From Planctomycetaceae bacterium (GTDB taxonomy: Bacteria > Planctomycetota > Phycisphaerae > Phycisphaerales > SM1A02), in the NCBI GenBank assembly GCA_027490145.1, contig JAIXYQ010000010.1, forward strand, positions 248,001 to 312,000: DNA of 64,000 nt, read 5' to 3'. Shown piece after piece: positions 8,446 through 17,784 of this stretch. Below the pieces are notes generated by a model that worked only from the letters and a program-made list of their open reading frames with translations, ran no database searches and was not told the origin of the DNA. Position numbers and translations under genes: made by a program. The first letter of the stretch is position 1; each line of letters begins with the position of its first letter.

Positions 8446-8477
8446 GTCAAGACTTGGTCAAGACTTGCTGTCTTGAC
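8446..8477 (+). promoter_or_regulatory. Candidate operator upstream of uvrD/pcrA
   Basis: GTCAAGACTTG is repeated directly at 8446-8456 and 8457-8467, and the second copy pairs with GTCTTGAC at 8470-8477 to form an 8-bp inverted repeat with a 5-nt spacer. It sits in the AT-rich stretch 85-115 bp before the helicase start. It does not match the LexA box in front of recA in this window. Confidence 0.45.
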
Positions 8478-8561
8478 ATGGTTCAGGCCCCAGGACGAAC
8501 CAGCCGCCGAACGGTGGACAAGTTGCCGGGGAGGGCGTGTCGCACCTTCTAGACTCGCCCC

Positions 8562-10832
8562 ATGGTCACGGAAGGCCCATGGCTCGACGGTCTTACCTCG
8601 GCGCAGCGCGCCGCAGTGGTCCATCCGGCGGCACCGCTCTTGGTGTTGGCGGGGCCGGGTTCCGGCAAGACCCGCGTGATCACGCGGCGCATCGCCCACC
8701 TGGTGGCGCAAGGCGCCGCGCCGTGGTCGATCCTCGCGCTGACCTTCACCAACAAGGCTGCCGGCGAGATGAAGGAGCGCGTGCACTCGTTGCTCGGGGC
8801 GGAGCTCGCCGGTGCGCGTGGCCTGCAGGTCAGCACCTTCCACTCCTTCTGCGCCACGTTGCTGCGCCGGTACGGATCGAGTCCTGCCGCCGCCGCGAGC
8901 GATGGCACCCCGCTCGCTCCGGGATTCTCGATCTTCGACACTGATGACGCGCGCGACGCGGCCAAGCGCGCGATCGCGGCCGCGGGCTTCGACAGCAAGA
9001 ACTGGCCCGCGGCGATCGTGCTCTCGCGCATCAGCGATGCGAAGAACAAGCTGCTCGATGCGGCCGCGTACGCGGCGGAGGCCGGCGACTTCACCAGTCG
9101 CTCGCTCGCCAAGATCTACCGCGCCTACGAGGCCGAACTCGCCAAGTGCAACGCGGTCGACTTCGACGACCTGCTCCTGCGGGTGGCGCGGCTCGTCCGA
9201 CAGGATGCCTCGGTGCGGGAGGAACTCCAGCAGCGCTACCGGCACGTGCTCATCGACGAGTACCAGGACACCAACCACGCGCAGTTCGTGATCGCGGGCG
9301 CCATCGCCCAGTCGCACGGCAGTCTCACGGTGGTCGGCGACCCGGACCAGTCGATCTATGCCTGGCGCGGAGCGGACATCACGAACATCCTTGATTTCGA
9401 GCAGCATTTCCCGGGCGCCGGCGTCATTCCGCTGGGCCAGAACTTCCGTTCGACGGCCCACATCGTGGCCGTGGCGGATGGCCTCATCAGGCACAACACA
9501 CGCCGCAAGCACAAGGACCTGACGACCGAGCTCGAGGCCGGTGCGATGCCCCAGGTGATCCGCGCGCTCGATGAGCGCCACGAAGCGCGGGTGGTGGTCG
9601 ACGAAATGGTCCGGCAGCACGAGGCCGGCGTGCCGTGGAAGGGGATGGCGGCGCTCTACCGCATGAACGCGCTCAGCCGCGTGATCGAGGACGAGCTTCG
9701 CCGGCGTTCGATTCCCTACGTCGTGGTGCGCGGCACGGCCTTCTACGAACGCCGTGAGATCAAGGATGCGCTCGCGTACCTCCGCACGCTCGCCAACCCG
9801 AGCGACGAGGTCGCCCTGCGCCGCATCATCAACGTGCCCACGCGCGGCATCGGCGCGACCACGATCGCCCGCGCCGACGCGCTCGCCGCGGCGCATGGGC
9901 TGGGCTTCGAGGCGGCGCTCGCCGCCACCGACGGGCTGACGGCGCGCGCGCGCAAGGCCATCGACGGCTTCCTCGCCAACGTGGCGCAGTGGCGCGCGGA
10001 CCTGATGCAGGGCGCGCCGCACGAGGTCGATGACGAGGACCTGCCGCAGATGCTCGGCGGCATGCTCGGTGGATACGTGGCCCGGGTGCTGACGGAGAGC
10101 GGTTTCGAGGCCGCCGCCGGCGAGGGCAGCGCCGATGCCGAGGAGGCGGCCGAGCGCCGTGCGAACGTGGCTGAACTGGTGACGGCGGCCTCGGAGTTCC
10201 GCATGCCGGCGCAGGAGCCCGGCGCGCCGCGGCCCCAGCTCGTCGATGTCCTGCGCGCCTTCCTCGAGCGCGTGGCGCTCGTCGCCGACTCCGATGCGTT
10301 CGACCCCGAGGCTGGCGCGGTGACGCTGATGTCCCTCCACGCCGCCAAGGGGTTGGAGTTCCCGTTCGTGGCGGTGATCGCCTGCGAAGAGGGCATCCTG
10401 CCCCACAGTCGGGTGCAGGCCGATCCTGCCCAGCTGGAGGAAGAGCGTCGATTGCTGTTCGTGGGCATCACGCGTGCCGAGCGCCAGCTCATGCTCTCGA
10501 GCGCGGCCATGCGCACGCTGCGCGGGATCCGGGAAGCCACGATGGAGAGCCAGTTCATCGAGGAGTTGCCCGCGGACCGGGTCGCCAGGCGTGACCTCGC
10601 CGGCGGCTCACGAGGCGGTTCGATCGATCCCGATGCACCGAGCTGGGAACCGGATCCCGACGAACGACAGGGCTGGAAGGCCGGCATGCGCGTGCGTCAC
10701 CGCCAGTTCGGCATGGGGCAGATCGAGGCGGTCCTGCGGCAGGGCAGCGTGACGACCCTGCGCGTGGCGTTCCGCACCGTGGGCGTGAAGAGCCTCGTCG
10801 CGGAGTACGCGCGGCTCGAGATCGTCGGTTGA
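8562..10832 (+). CDS. UvrD/PcrA family DNA helicase
   Basis: 756 residues, a 3'-5' superfamily 1A helicase for repair and replication-fork maintenance. Walker A GPGSGKT is at 31-37, the Q-motif region LTSAQRAAV at 11-19, motif II LIDEYQDTN near 230, motif III VVGDPDQSIYAWRGAD, motif IV LGQNFRST, motif V HAAKGLEF and motif VI FVGITRAER. The C-terminus (WKAGMRVRHRQFGMGQIEA) is the PcrA-type Tudor-like RNA polymerase-binding segment, which favours PcrA/UvrD over Rep. The ATG has no Shine-Dalgarno; TAGACT ends exactly 6 nt upstream, implying a leaderless transcript. Confidence 0.93.
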   Translation: MVTEGPWLDGLTSAQRAAVVHPAAPLLVLAGPGSGKTRVITRRIAHLVAQGAAPWSILALTFTNKAAGEMKERVHSLLGAELAGARGLQVSTFHSFCATLLRRYGSSPAAAASDGTPLAPGFSIFDTDDARDAAKRAIAAAGFDSKNWPAAIVLSRISDAKNKLLDAAAYAAEAGDFTSRSLAKIYRAYEAELAKCNAVDFDDLLLRVARLVRQDASVREELQQRYRHVLIDEYQDTNHAQFVIAGAIAQSHGSLTVVGDPDQSIYAWRGADITNILDFEQHFPGAGVIPLGQNFRSTAHIVAVADGLIRHNTRRKHKDLTTELEAGAMPQVIRALDERHEARVVVDEMVRQHEAGVPWKGMAALYRMNALSRVIEDELRRRSIPYVVVRGTAFYERREIKDALAYLRTLANPSDEVALRRIINVPTRGIGATTIARADALAAAHGLGFEAALAATDGLTARARKAIDGFLANVAQWRADLMQGAPHEVDDEDLPQMLGGMLGGYVARVLTESGFEAAAGEGSADAEEAAERRANVAELVTAASEFRMPAQEPGAPRPQLVDVLRAFLERVALVADSDAFDPEAGAVTLMSLHAAKGLEFPFVAVIACEEGILPHSRVQADPAQLEEERRLLFVGITRAERQLMLSSAAMRTLRGIREATMESQFIEELPADRVARRDLAGGSRGGSIDPDAPSWEPDPDERQGWKAGMRVRHRQFGMGQIEAVLRQGSVTTLRVAFRTVGVKSLVAEYARLEIVG

Positions 10833-10855
10833 GCCCGGCCCGAGGCCGGTCCCCT

Positions 10856-12943
10856 TCACCGGCAGCAGCCGGTCTGCCACATGATGAATGACCAGCGATC
10901 CACCGCATCGCGCACGCGCAGCGAGAGGGGCTTGCCCTGGCCGTGCCCGCCGTCGCGATCGACCCAGAGCAGGATCGGATCGGTGTCGTGGTCGTTCGCG
11001 GCCAACGCCTGGAGCCGCGCCGCCATCTTGCGTGCATGCAGCGGATGCACGCGCGTGTCGTTCTCGCCGGCGGTGATGAGCATCGCGGGGTAGCGCTGGC
11101 CCCGCTTGATGTTGTGGTACGGGCTGTACGCGCGGAGCCAGCGGAACTGGTCGGCATCGTCGCTGCTTCCGTACTCCGGCACCCAGAACTTGGCCATGAG
11201 GAACTGCTGGTAGCGCAGCATGTCCAGGAGCGGCACCTGGCAGACCACGCACGACCACAGGTCGGGGCGCTGCGTGATGGCCACGCCCGTCAGAAGGCCG
11301 CCGTTGGAGCCGCCCATGACCGCGAGCCGATCGGCCTTGGTGTAGCCCTTCGACGCCAGCCATCCGGCGACGGCGTAGAGGTCATCGAACACGTTCTGCT
11401 TGCGGTCGCGCATGCCGGCTTGGTGCCACGATTCCCCGTACTCGCCGCCGCCGCGGAGGTTGGCGAGCGCGTACACGCCGCCGGCCTCGAACCACGGCCA
11501 GTTGGTGGCGTTGAAGCCCGGTTCCATGCTCACGTTGAAGCCGCCGTAGCCATAGAGCAGGCACGGGTTCGAGCCGTCGAGCTTCAGTCCCTTGCGGTGC
11601 ACGATGAAGACCGGCACCTTCGTGCCGTCCTTGCTGGCCACGAAGTGCTGGCTCACCTCGACCATCGAGGGATCGACCGGGACCTCGGGGCGGGCCCAGA
11701 GCGTGAGCTGCGCCGCGGGACCGGTGAGCTCGGTGCGGTAGATCGAGCGCGGCTCGTTGAAGCTCTCGTAGGTCACGAACGCCTCGTCGCGGTCTTCCTC
11801 GGTCGCGATGCCGGCGTTGCCCAGACCGGGCAGGGTGAGCTCGCCGGCGCACGTCCCGGAGCGGCGGAAGAGCTCCATGCGGGTGATCACGTCCTTCTTC
11901 CACGAGGCCACGAGCCAGGTGGCCGTGGGCGAGACGCCGTCGAGCACGGCATCCTTGCGCTCGGCGATCACCGTGCGCCAGCGTTCCTGCGCCGGCTCGG
12001 TGAGGTCGATCGCCAGCAGCCGGCCGTTGGGGCTCTGGAAGGTCGTGGTGGTGAACATCGTCGTGCCCTCGATCGCGACCGGATCGAAGCGCCCGTCGAG
12101 TCCGACGGCGATCGGCGCGAATCGCACCTGTCCCGTGCGGCGCCACTCCTCGACGCTCGCGACGTACAGGTCGTTTCGCTGCCAGCCTTCGCTGACGCCC
12201 AGCGTGATCCACTTGCCGTCGCGGCTCAGCCCGGCACCGGGCACGCGCGACGGTTCCTTCTGCACGAAGAGCACAGGATCGTTGCGCTCATGCATGCCGA
12301 GCATGTGCCACTTCACGGTGCGCGAGTACGGATCCTTGGGGTCGGAGAGGCGCGAGTACAGGAATTGCCGGCCGTCGGGAGCCCATCCGCCGAACCCCGC
12401 CTTGCCGGGGATCGTGTCGGCGAGCCAGGAACCACCGGCGGTCGCGAGCACGTGGAGCTGGCTCATCTCGTCGCCTGCGCGCGACAGGCCGAACGCGACG
12501 AACTGGCCATCGGGGCTCGGCACGTACCAATCCAGGCTCGTCAGCCCCTTCTCGTCGATCGCGTTCACGTCGAGCAGCGTGCGGGGTGCGCCATCGAAGC
12601 CCTCGCGCACCTTGAGCACCGGCTGGTTCTGCGTGCCGGAGCGTTCCGAGTAGAAGTAGAGGCTGCCCCGCATCGACGGAGCCGAGATGCCGCCGATCTG
12701 CATGAGCGGCGTGAGCGCCTTCTCGAGTGACCCGCGGCAGGGCAGGGCATCGAGCACGCGGCGCGTGTGGTCGTTCTGCAGGGTCGTCCAGGCCGCGACG
12801 TCGCTGCTCTGGGCTTCGAGCGCCTCGAGCCAGCGGTACTCGTCGGTGAAGGACTCGCCGTGGAGCGTGTCGGTGACCGGACGCTGCTCGGTCGGGGGCG
12901 GGGCGATGGCGGCGGACAGGACGAGGACGGCATGGAGAAGCAT
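10856..12943 (-). CDS. Secreted prolyl oligopeptidase family serine peptidase (S9A)
   Basis: 695 residues with a short signal peptide (MLLHAVLVLSAAIAPPP). An N-terminal beta-propeller (about 30-430) is followed by an alpha/beta-hydrolase domain. The catalytic triad is visible: Ser546 in GGSNGG, Asp629 in ENDTRVH and His667 in GGHG. These enzymes cleave short peptides after proline; export suggests use in periplasmic or extracellular peptide scavenging. TAGGAT lies 6 nt before the ATG with no Shine-Dalgarno, so it is probably a single-gene leaderless unit. The C-terminus ends in a CC pair (TGCCR), which is unusual. Confidence 0.92.
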   Translation of the reverse strand: MLLHAVLVLSAAIAPPPTEQRPVTDTLHGESFTDEYRWLEALEAQSSDVAAWTTLQNDHTRRVLDALPCRGSLEKALTPLMQIGGISAPSMRGSLYFYSERSGTQNQPVLKVREGFDGAPRTLLDVNAIDEKGLTSLDWYVPSPDGQFVAFGLSRAGDEMSQLHVLATAGGSWLADTIPGKAGFGGWAPDGRQFLYSRLSDPKDPYSRTVKWHMLGMHERNDPVLFVQKEPSRVPGAGLSRDGKWITLGVSEGWQRNDLYVASVEEWRRTGQVRFAPIAVGLDGRFDPVAIEGTTMFTTTTFQSPNGRLLAIDLTEPAQERWRTVIAERKDAVLDGVSPTATWLVASWKKDVITRMELFRRSGTCAGELTLPGLGNAGIATEEDRDEAFVTYESFNEPRSIYRTELTGPAAQLTLWARPEVPVDPSMVEVSQHFVASKDGTKVPVFIVHRKGLKLDGSNPCLLYGYGGFNVSMEPGFNATNWPWFEAGGVYALANLRGGGEYGESWHQAGMRDRKQNVFDDLYAVAGWLASKGYTKADRLAVMGGSNGGLLTGVAITQRPDLWSCVVCQVPLLDMLRYQQFLMAKFWVPEYGSSDDADQFRWLRAYSPYHNIKRGQRYPAMLITAGENDTRVHPLHARKMAARLQALAANDHDTDPILLWVDRDGGHGQGKPLSLRVRDAVDRWSFIMWQTGCCR

Positions 12944-13034
12944 GGCGGGATCCTAAGCCGACCATCCGGATGGGTGGCAAGGCCGCGGCGGTCGGGCCGA
13001 GGTCACCGATCCGGCCTCCTGCCGGGGGGCGGCG

Positions 13035-14240
13035 TCAGGCCCGCGTCAGCCGCATGCGGACGGTTTCGGGCAGGGCGGCGAGCGACCGCACGATGCCGTC
13101 GCCCTCGAAGGGGTCGACGTCGAGGATCACGTAGCTCGTGTGCGGATCCGACTGCAGGTACTCGGCGTTGATGTTGACCGACTCCCGCGCGAAGTGCCCG
13201 TGCATCGTGCTGAGCACGCCCGGGACGTTGCGGTGCACGTGCATGATCCGGACCTGGCCGGCGCGCAGGGTCGGCAGGTCGACCTCCGGGAAGTTCACGG
13301 CGCTGGCGGTCGAGCCGCTGGTCCAGTGCCGCGCGAGCTTCTCGGCGACCTCGATCGCGATGGACTCCTGCGCCTCTTCCGTACTGCCGCCGATGTGCGG
13401 GGTCAGGATCACGTTGCCCAGGCCGCGCAGCGAGCACCCGAACGGTTCGTCCTTGCTGGCGGGTTCCTGCGGGAAGACGTCCAGCGCGGCACCGGAGAGA
13501 TGGCCCGACCGCAGGCTCGCGGCGAGCGCGTCGAGGTCGACCACGCTGCCACGGGCGTTGTTGATGAGCGCCGAGCCGGGCTTCATGCGCGCCAATTGCG
13601 GCGCGCCGATCATGTGTTCGGTGGACGGGGTGCTCGGCACGTGCAGCGTGACGATGTCCGACTCGGCGAGCACGGCATCGAGCGATGGACGCGGCTGTGC
13701 GTTGCCCAGGGGCAGCTTGCGCACGATGTCGTGGAAGACCACGCGCATGCCCATCGACTCCGCGAGCACGCTCACCTGGCTGCCGATGTGGCCGTAGCCC
13801 ACGATCCCCAGCGTGCGTCCGCGGACCTCGTGCGCGTCCTTCGCGCTCTTGTCCCAGGTGCCCGCGTGCAGGAGCGTGCTCTTCTCGAAGAGCCGGCGCG
13901 CCAGGCAGACCGCCTCGGCCACGGTCATCTCGGCGACGCTGCGCGTGTTGCTGAAGGGGCTGTTGAAGACGGGGATCCCCGCACGGCTCGCGGGCGACAG
14001 GTCCACCTGGTCCGTGCCGATGCAGAAGCACCCGATCGCGGCGGGGCGACCCGCCGTCAGCGCCGACTCGCGGACCGACGTCTTGGAGCGGATGCCCAGC
14101 ACGGTGGCGCGCGCCATGGCGGCACGGAGTGCGTCGCCTTCGAGCGCTCCGGCGTGGCGTTCGATGACGAAGCCTGCATCGCGCAGGATCGGGTCGGCTG
14201 CGGCGTGCACGTTCTCGGCGAGGATCGCGATCGGTTGCAT
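13035..14240 (-). CDS. serA: D-3-phosphoglycerate dehydrogenase
   Basis: 401 residues, like the E. coli-type enzyme. Oxidises 3-phosphoglycerate to 3-phosphohydroxypyruvate, the first step of serine synthesis. The Rossmann motif GYGHIG is near 153, followed by the substrate/NAD Arg region NNARGSVVD, Glu in DVFPQEP and His in TPHIGGST. A C-terminal ACT domain (GVLSTMHGHFARESVNINA) is the likely serine-binding regulatory part. It is the last gene of hutI-map-serA; its start lies 1 bp from the map stop, so it depends on that transcript. Confidence 0.93.
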   Translation of the reverse strand: MQPIAILAENVHAAADPILRDAGFVIERHAGALEGDALRAAMARATVLGIRSKTSVRESALTAGRPAAIGCFCIGTDQVDLSPASRAGIPVFNSPFSNTRSVAEMTVAEAVCLARRLFEKSTLLHAGTWDKSAKDAHEVRGRTLGIVGYGHIGSQVSVLAESMGMRVVFHDIVRKLPLGNAQPRPSLDAVLAESDIVTLHVPSTPSTEHMIGAPQLARMKPGSALINNARGSVVDLDALAASLRSGHLSGAALDVFPQEPASKDEPFGCSLRGLGNVILTPHIGGSTEEAQESIAIEVAEKLARHWTSGSTASAVNFPEVDLPTLRAGQVRIMHVHRNVPGVLSTMHGHFARESVNINAEYLQSDPHTSYVILDVDPFEGDGIVRSLAALPETVRMRLTRA

Positions 14241-14241
14241 G

Positions 14242-15051
14242 TCAGGTTCCCACGATGTCGGGCAGGTCGAAGAGGCCCGCGGTCAGGTTGACGGGGCCAC
14301 CCGCGGTGATCAGCACATCGGCTTCGTGATGCACGCTGAGCGATCCGTCGGCTGTGTAGATCGGCCAGGCCGAGCCCTCGGAGCGCGTCTCGGTGGTGCC
14401 CACCGCGATCATCGGCTCGACCGCCACCAGCATGCCGGGGCGCCAGAGCGACCAGGCCTCGCTCCACTCCCCGGGGTAGGTCGGCACCGTGTTGGCCACG
14501 TAGGGCGCGGCGTGCAGCGAACGGCCGTATCCGTGGCCACCCAGGCCACGAACGAGGCAGAACCCGCAGCGCTTCTCGACGTGCTGCTGCACGGCCTTGG
14601 CCCAGTCGACCAGCGGCCGACCGGGCTGCATCGCCTCGATGCCAAGCCGCAGGCTCTCGCGCCCGGCCTGCATGAGCTCTGCCGCGAGCTTGTCACAGCC
14701 CCGGATCGCGTAGGTCCATGCCGCGTCGCCGATCCAGCCCTTGTGCTTCACGCCGATGTCGACGCTGAGGAGGTCGCCCTCGGCGATCGGTCGATCGCTC
14801 ATGTCGTGCGTCCCGTGCACGACGCAGTCGTTCACGCTCAGGCATGAATGGCTCGGGAACGGCGGATGCCCGCGCACCTTGTAGCCCTTGAAGCACGAGG
14901 TGCAGCCGAGGTCGTGGAGCTGCGCTGCGATGAAGGCGTCGATGTGGGCCAGCGTGAGCCCCGGACGGAGTTCCTCGACCAAGCGACGGTGGATGGTGAC
15001 GACGCACGCGGCCGCGGCGGCGGCGGCCTCCTGGTCACGGGGTTCGATCAT
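14242..15051 (-). CDS. map: Methionine aminopeptidase, type I
   Basis: 269 residues. Removes the initiator Met from nascent proteins. Metal ligands are visible: Asp in SVDIG, Asp in IGDAAW, His in GLGGHGYGR, Glu in AVEPM and Glu in SVHHEADVLIT. A Cys-containing N-terminal segment (GCTSCFKGYKVRGHPPFPS) replaces the usual substrate loop, as in many type I enzymes. The ATG overlaps the hutI stop (ATGA). The gene sits between histidine catabolism and serine synthesis, with no functional link apparent. Confidence 0.93.
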   Translation of the reverse strand: MIEPRDQEAAAAAAACVVTIHRRLVEELRPGLTLAHIDAFIAAQLHDLGCTSCFKGYKVRGHPPFPSHSCLSVNDCVVHGTHDMSDRPIAEGDLLSVDIGVKHKGWIGDAAWTYAIRGCDKLAAELMQAGRESLRLGIEAMQPGRPLVDWAKAVQQHVEKRCGFCLVRGLGGHGYGRSLHAAPYVANTVPTYPGEWSEAWSLWRPGMLVAVEPMIAVGTTETRSEGSAWPIYTADGSLSVHHEADVLITAGGPVNLTAGLFDLPDIVGT

Positions 15052-16295
15052 GACGTTGCCTCGAAGCCTGGTTCATCGGAATTCACCGCGCGACCCGCAT
15101 GGAGCACCAGTCCGGGGGCGCCAGAGGGGAGGCCGTGCACGAGCGCGTCCTCGTTGGTGTCGTGCAGCAGCAGGAGATCGGCGCGCCGGCCCGGCTCGAT
15201 GGAGCCCACGTGCCCCGCCACGCCCAGGAGGTGTGCGGCGTTCGTGATCGCGGCGCGCAGGATCTCGGCGCTCGTCAGTCCCATGAAGCGTGCGGCCAGC
15301 TGCATGGCGAAGGGCAGTCCCAGGCCGGGCGCGCTGCCCGGGTTCGCGTTGCTCGCGATCACGAGCGTGCCGCCGGCATCGAGCAGCGCGCGTGCATCCA
15401 TGAAGCGCATGTCGAGCGCGAAGCCCGTGGCCGGCAGGGCGACGGCGAACGCGCCGCTGTGCGCCACCGTCGCCAGGTCGGCGGCACTCGAGGCCTCGAG
15501 GTGGTCGACGCTGCGGACACCCATGCCGATCAGGTCGGCCAGGAGCCCGGAGCGCGAGAACTGGTCCACGTGCACCCGCACGGGGCAGCCCAGGCCGATC
15601 GCGGTCGCGACGAAGCGCACGGCGTCGTCGCCCGTCCAGGCGCCCTGTTCGATGTAGAGGTCCATCGTCGTTCCCGGCCTCGCTTCGGCGATCGCCGGCA
15701 GCGTCCGGCGGATCGTGTGCTCGATGAACTCCGGGCAATCCGGGTCGATCGCATGGCCCGCAAGGCACGTGGCCACGGCCTCGATGCTGCCGACGCACGC
15801 GGTCGCGGCGTCGTCGATCGCGTCGAGCATGCGCAGTTCCGCCTCGGTGGACAGCCCGTAGCCGCTCTTGACCTCGCAGGTGCCGGTGCCCAGCCGGGCC
15901 ATGCGCTGCAGCCGGAGTGCCGTGGCAGCTGCCAGCTCCCGGCGGCCTGCACCCCGCACCGCGCGCACCGAGCTCATGATGCCGCCGCCGTCCTTGAGGA
16001 TCGACAGGTACGGTTCGCCCGCACGCTTGCGCGCCCACTCGCTCCAGCGGTCACCGGTCCAGCAGGCGTGCGTGTGCGCATCGATCAGCGCGGGCATGAG
16101 CACGCGCCCACGCGCATCGATCCGGATGGGAGCATCGGGCGGCGCGCCGGCGCCGACGCCCTCGATCACGCCATCGTCGCCCACGAGCACCCAGCCGCGG
16201 TCGATCACGCCGAGGTCGCGCATGGCTGCGCCCCGGGCCGGTCCGGGGCCCATGGGCATCGACAGCACGCGCGCATCGTGGATCAGGAGCGGCAC
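15048..16295 (-). CDS. hutI: Imidazolonepropionase
   Basis: 415 residues, amidohydrolase fold. Hydrolyses 4-imidazolone-5-propionate to N-formimino-glutamate in histidine degradation. Key motifs: metal-binding HTHACW near 77, substrate Arg/Tyr segment RKRAGEPYLSILKDGGGI, and CEVKSGYGLSTEAE, which is diagnostic for HutI. No other hut genes are present. The GTG start is preceded by TAGGCT exactly 6 nt upstream and no Shine-Dalgarno; this is the promoter-proximal gene of the hutI-map-serA operon. Confidence 0.9.
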   Translation of the reverse strand: MPLLIHDARVLSMPMGPGPARGAAMRDLGVIDRGWVLVGDDGVIEGVGAGAPPDAPIRIDARGRVLMPALIDAHTHACWTGDRWSEWARKRAGEPYLSILKDGGGIMSSVRAVRGAGRRELAAATALRLQRMARLGTGTCEVKSGYGLSTEAELRMLDAIDDAATACVGSIEAVATCLAGHAIDPDCPEFIEHTIRRTLPAIAEARPGTTMDLYIEQGAWTGDDAVRFVATAIGLGCPVRVHVDQFSRSGLLADLIGMGVRSVDHLEASSAADLATVAHSGAFAVALPATGFALDMRFMDARALLDAGGTLVIASNANPGSAPGLGLPFAMQLAARFMGLTSAEILRAAITNAAHLLGVAGHVGSIEPGRRADLLLLHDTNEDALVHGLPSGAPGLVLHAGRAVNSDEPGFEATS

Positions 16296-16354
16296 GGGCG
16301 GAGCCTACCCGAGCCGACGGAGGGGCCCGGTGCTTCGGGTAGAGTCAGTCCGTC

Positions 16355-16729
16355 ATGACACCGCAGAGCAAGAAGACCGCCCTCCTCGAGATCACCTTCG
16401 ACGGCAGCATCATGATCGTCAAGCCCGCCGGCCCGAACGTCGGTCAGCGCGAAGCCCCGATCATGAAGGCCGACATCGACCCCGTGGTGAAGTCCGCCGG
16501 CAAGGCCATGAAGGTCATGGTGATGGACCTCTCGAGCGTGCAGTTCATGAGCAGCATGGGCTTGGGCATGATCATCGACATGCGCAACGCGGCGGCGCAG
16601 TCCGGCGCCACGGCGGTGCTCTTCGGGGTCAACAAGGACCTCAAGGCGCTGCTGGCCATGATGAAGATCGAGAAGCTCTACAAGATCGCCGACACGGCCG
16701 CTCAGCTCCAGGCGATCTGCGGGCGCTGA
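16355..16729 (+). CDS. STAS-domain protein, anti-sigma-factor-antagonist-like
   Basis: 124 residues, a single STAS domain. The segment VMDLSSVQFMSSMGLGMI corresponds to the SpoIIAA region with the phosphorylatable Ser before GLG. In the family the dephosphorylated antagonist binds an anti-sigma kinase and frees its sigma factor, or scaffolds other switches. No kinase, phosphatase or sigma gene is adjacent, so the partner is unknown. The start is supported by TAGAGT 9 nt upstream. Confidence 0.82.
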   Translation: MTPQSKKTALLEITFDGSIMIVKPAGPNVGQREAPIMKADIDPVVKSAGKAMKVMVMDLSSVQFMSSMGLGMIIDMRNAAAQSGATAVLFGVNKDLKALLAMMKIEKLYKIADTAAQLQAICGR

Positions 16730-16781
16730 TCCGGCGCTGATCCGGCTCTGCGCTTTCGATCCAAGCGCCGCCGGCGCGTGG

Positions 16782-17714
16782 TCAGTCCAGCCCCAGTCCG
16801 TCGCCGACCTGCACCACCAGGTCACCCCGCCCACGATCGGTCGGAGCCAGCCCATCAGCCGTGTCCTGCGTGATGGCCACCACGAACACGCTCGTGCCGG
16901 GTCGGCGCGCCATGACCTCGAGTGCGGTGCCACCGAGGAAGTCGCTGTGAAAACAGCCCACGAGCAGCACGGCGCGCGGGCTCGAGCCGAGGGCGCGGGC
17001 GACGCTGGCGCCCATCGTCGCGTCCCACACGCGCTGGCTGCGCAGCATGCGGTCCACCTGGTCGTCGGGCACGGCTGCGTCGGAGCCGCGCATGTCCTGC
17101 ATGAGTTCGGCAAGCCGGTGCCGGTACGCGCCCACGTCGGGGGCGATCGGCAGGTCGAAGAGCGCGCGCTCGTCGGCCGGGAGCGCACGGAGGCCGTCGT
17201 AGCCTTCCTTGTTGGCGCGCGAGACATATTGGCGTGGCGCATTCGCGGCCACGATCGACGCACCGGTGGCGCGCGCCAGGTCGAGGCACGGCTGGTAGAA
17301 GGCCAGCCAGCCGTTGGGCTGCCCTGACCAGGTCCTGCTGCCGGTCCGGTCGATCAGCTGATCGGTCGTGATCTCGCCCCGTACCCAGGCATCGACGATT
17401 GGCTGCTCGTGGCGCTCCAGCATCTCCAGGCACAGTGCGGTGCGCGGCTCGCGCTCCAGCAGTCGGGCGTAGAGCGCCTGCTGCAGCGCATGCGCATCGG
17501 GGTTGTCGTGGTACTCGCCCAGCAGCACGACATCCGACCGGGCGGCACGCCGCGCGGCCTCGTCCAGGTCGATCCGCTCACCGGTGGTGCCGTCCAGGAT
17601 GACGAGGCTCGACGCCGCGCGTTCGCGTTCGGTCGGGGTCAGCACGCGTGCAGCGCGTGGTGCGGCGCAGGCGGCACAGCAGACGACGAGGGCAGTGATG
17701 GCGAGGAGGCGCAT
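16782..17714 (-). CDS. ChaN-family haem-regulated lipoprotein
   Basis: 310 residues. The N-terminus (MRLLAITALVVCCAAC) is a lipoprotein signal with Cys near 16. The domain core has LLGEYHDNPDAH, CLEMLERHEQ and, late, VLLVGCFHSDFLGG, the paired His/Glu features of the ChaN/Tiki-like haem-binding fold. ChaN lipoproteins are linked to haem or iron uptake, but no haem transport genes are nearby. TAGCGT lies 6 nt before the ATG without a Shine-Dalgarno. Confidence 0.82.
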   Translation of the reverse strand: MRLLAITALVVCCAACAAPRAARVLTPTERERAASSLVILDGTTGERIDLDEAARRAARSDVVLLGEYHDNPDAHALQQALYARLLEREPRTALCLEMLERHEQPIVDAWVRGEITTDQLIDRTGSRTWSGQPNGWLAFYQPCLDLARATGASIVAANAPRQYVSRANKEGYDGLRALPADERALFDLPIAPDVGAYRHRLAELMQDMRGSDAAVPDDQVDRMLRSQRVWDATMGASVARALGSSPRAVLLVGCFHSDFLGGTALEVMARRPGTSVFVVAITQDTADGLAPTDRGRGDLVVQVGDGLGLD

Positions 17715-17784
17715 GGGCCTACGCTAGTCTCGTGGACTGCATGGAGGCAACCAACGGGAGACCACGCGTGCCGGAGCGCCAGCG

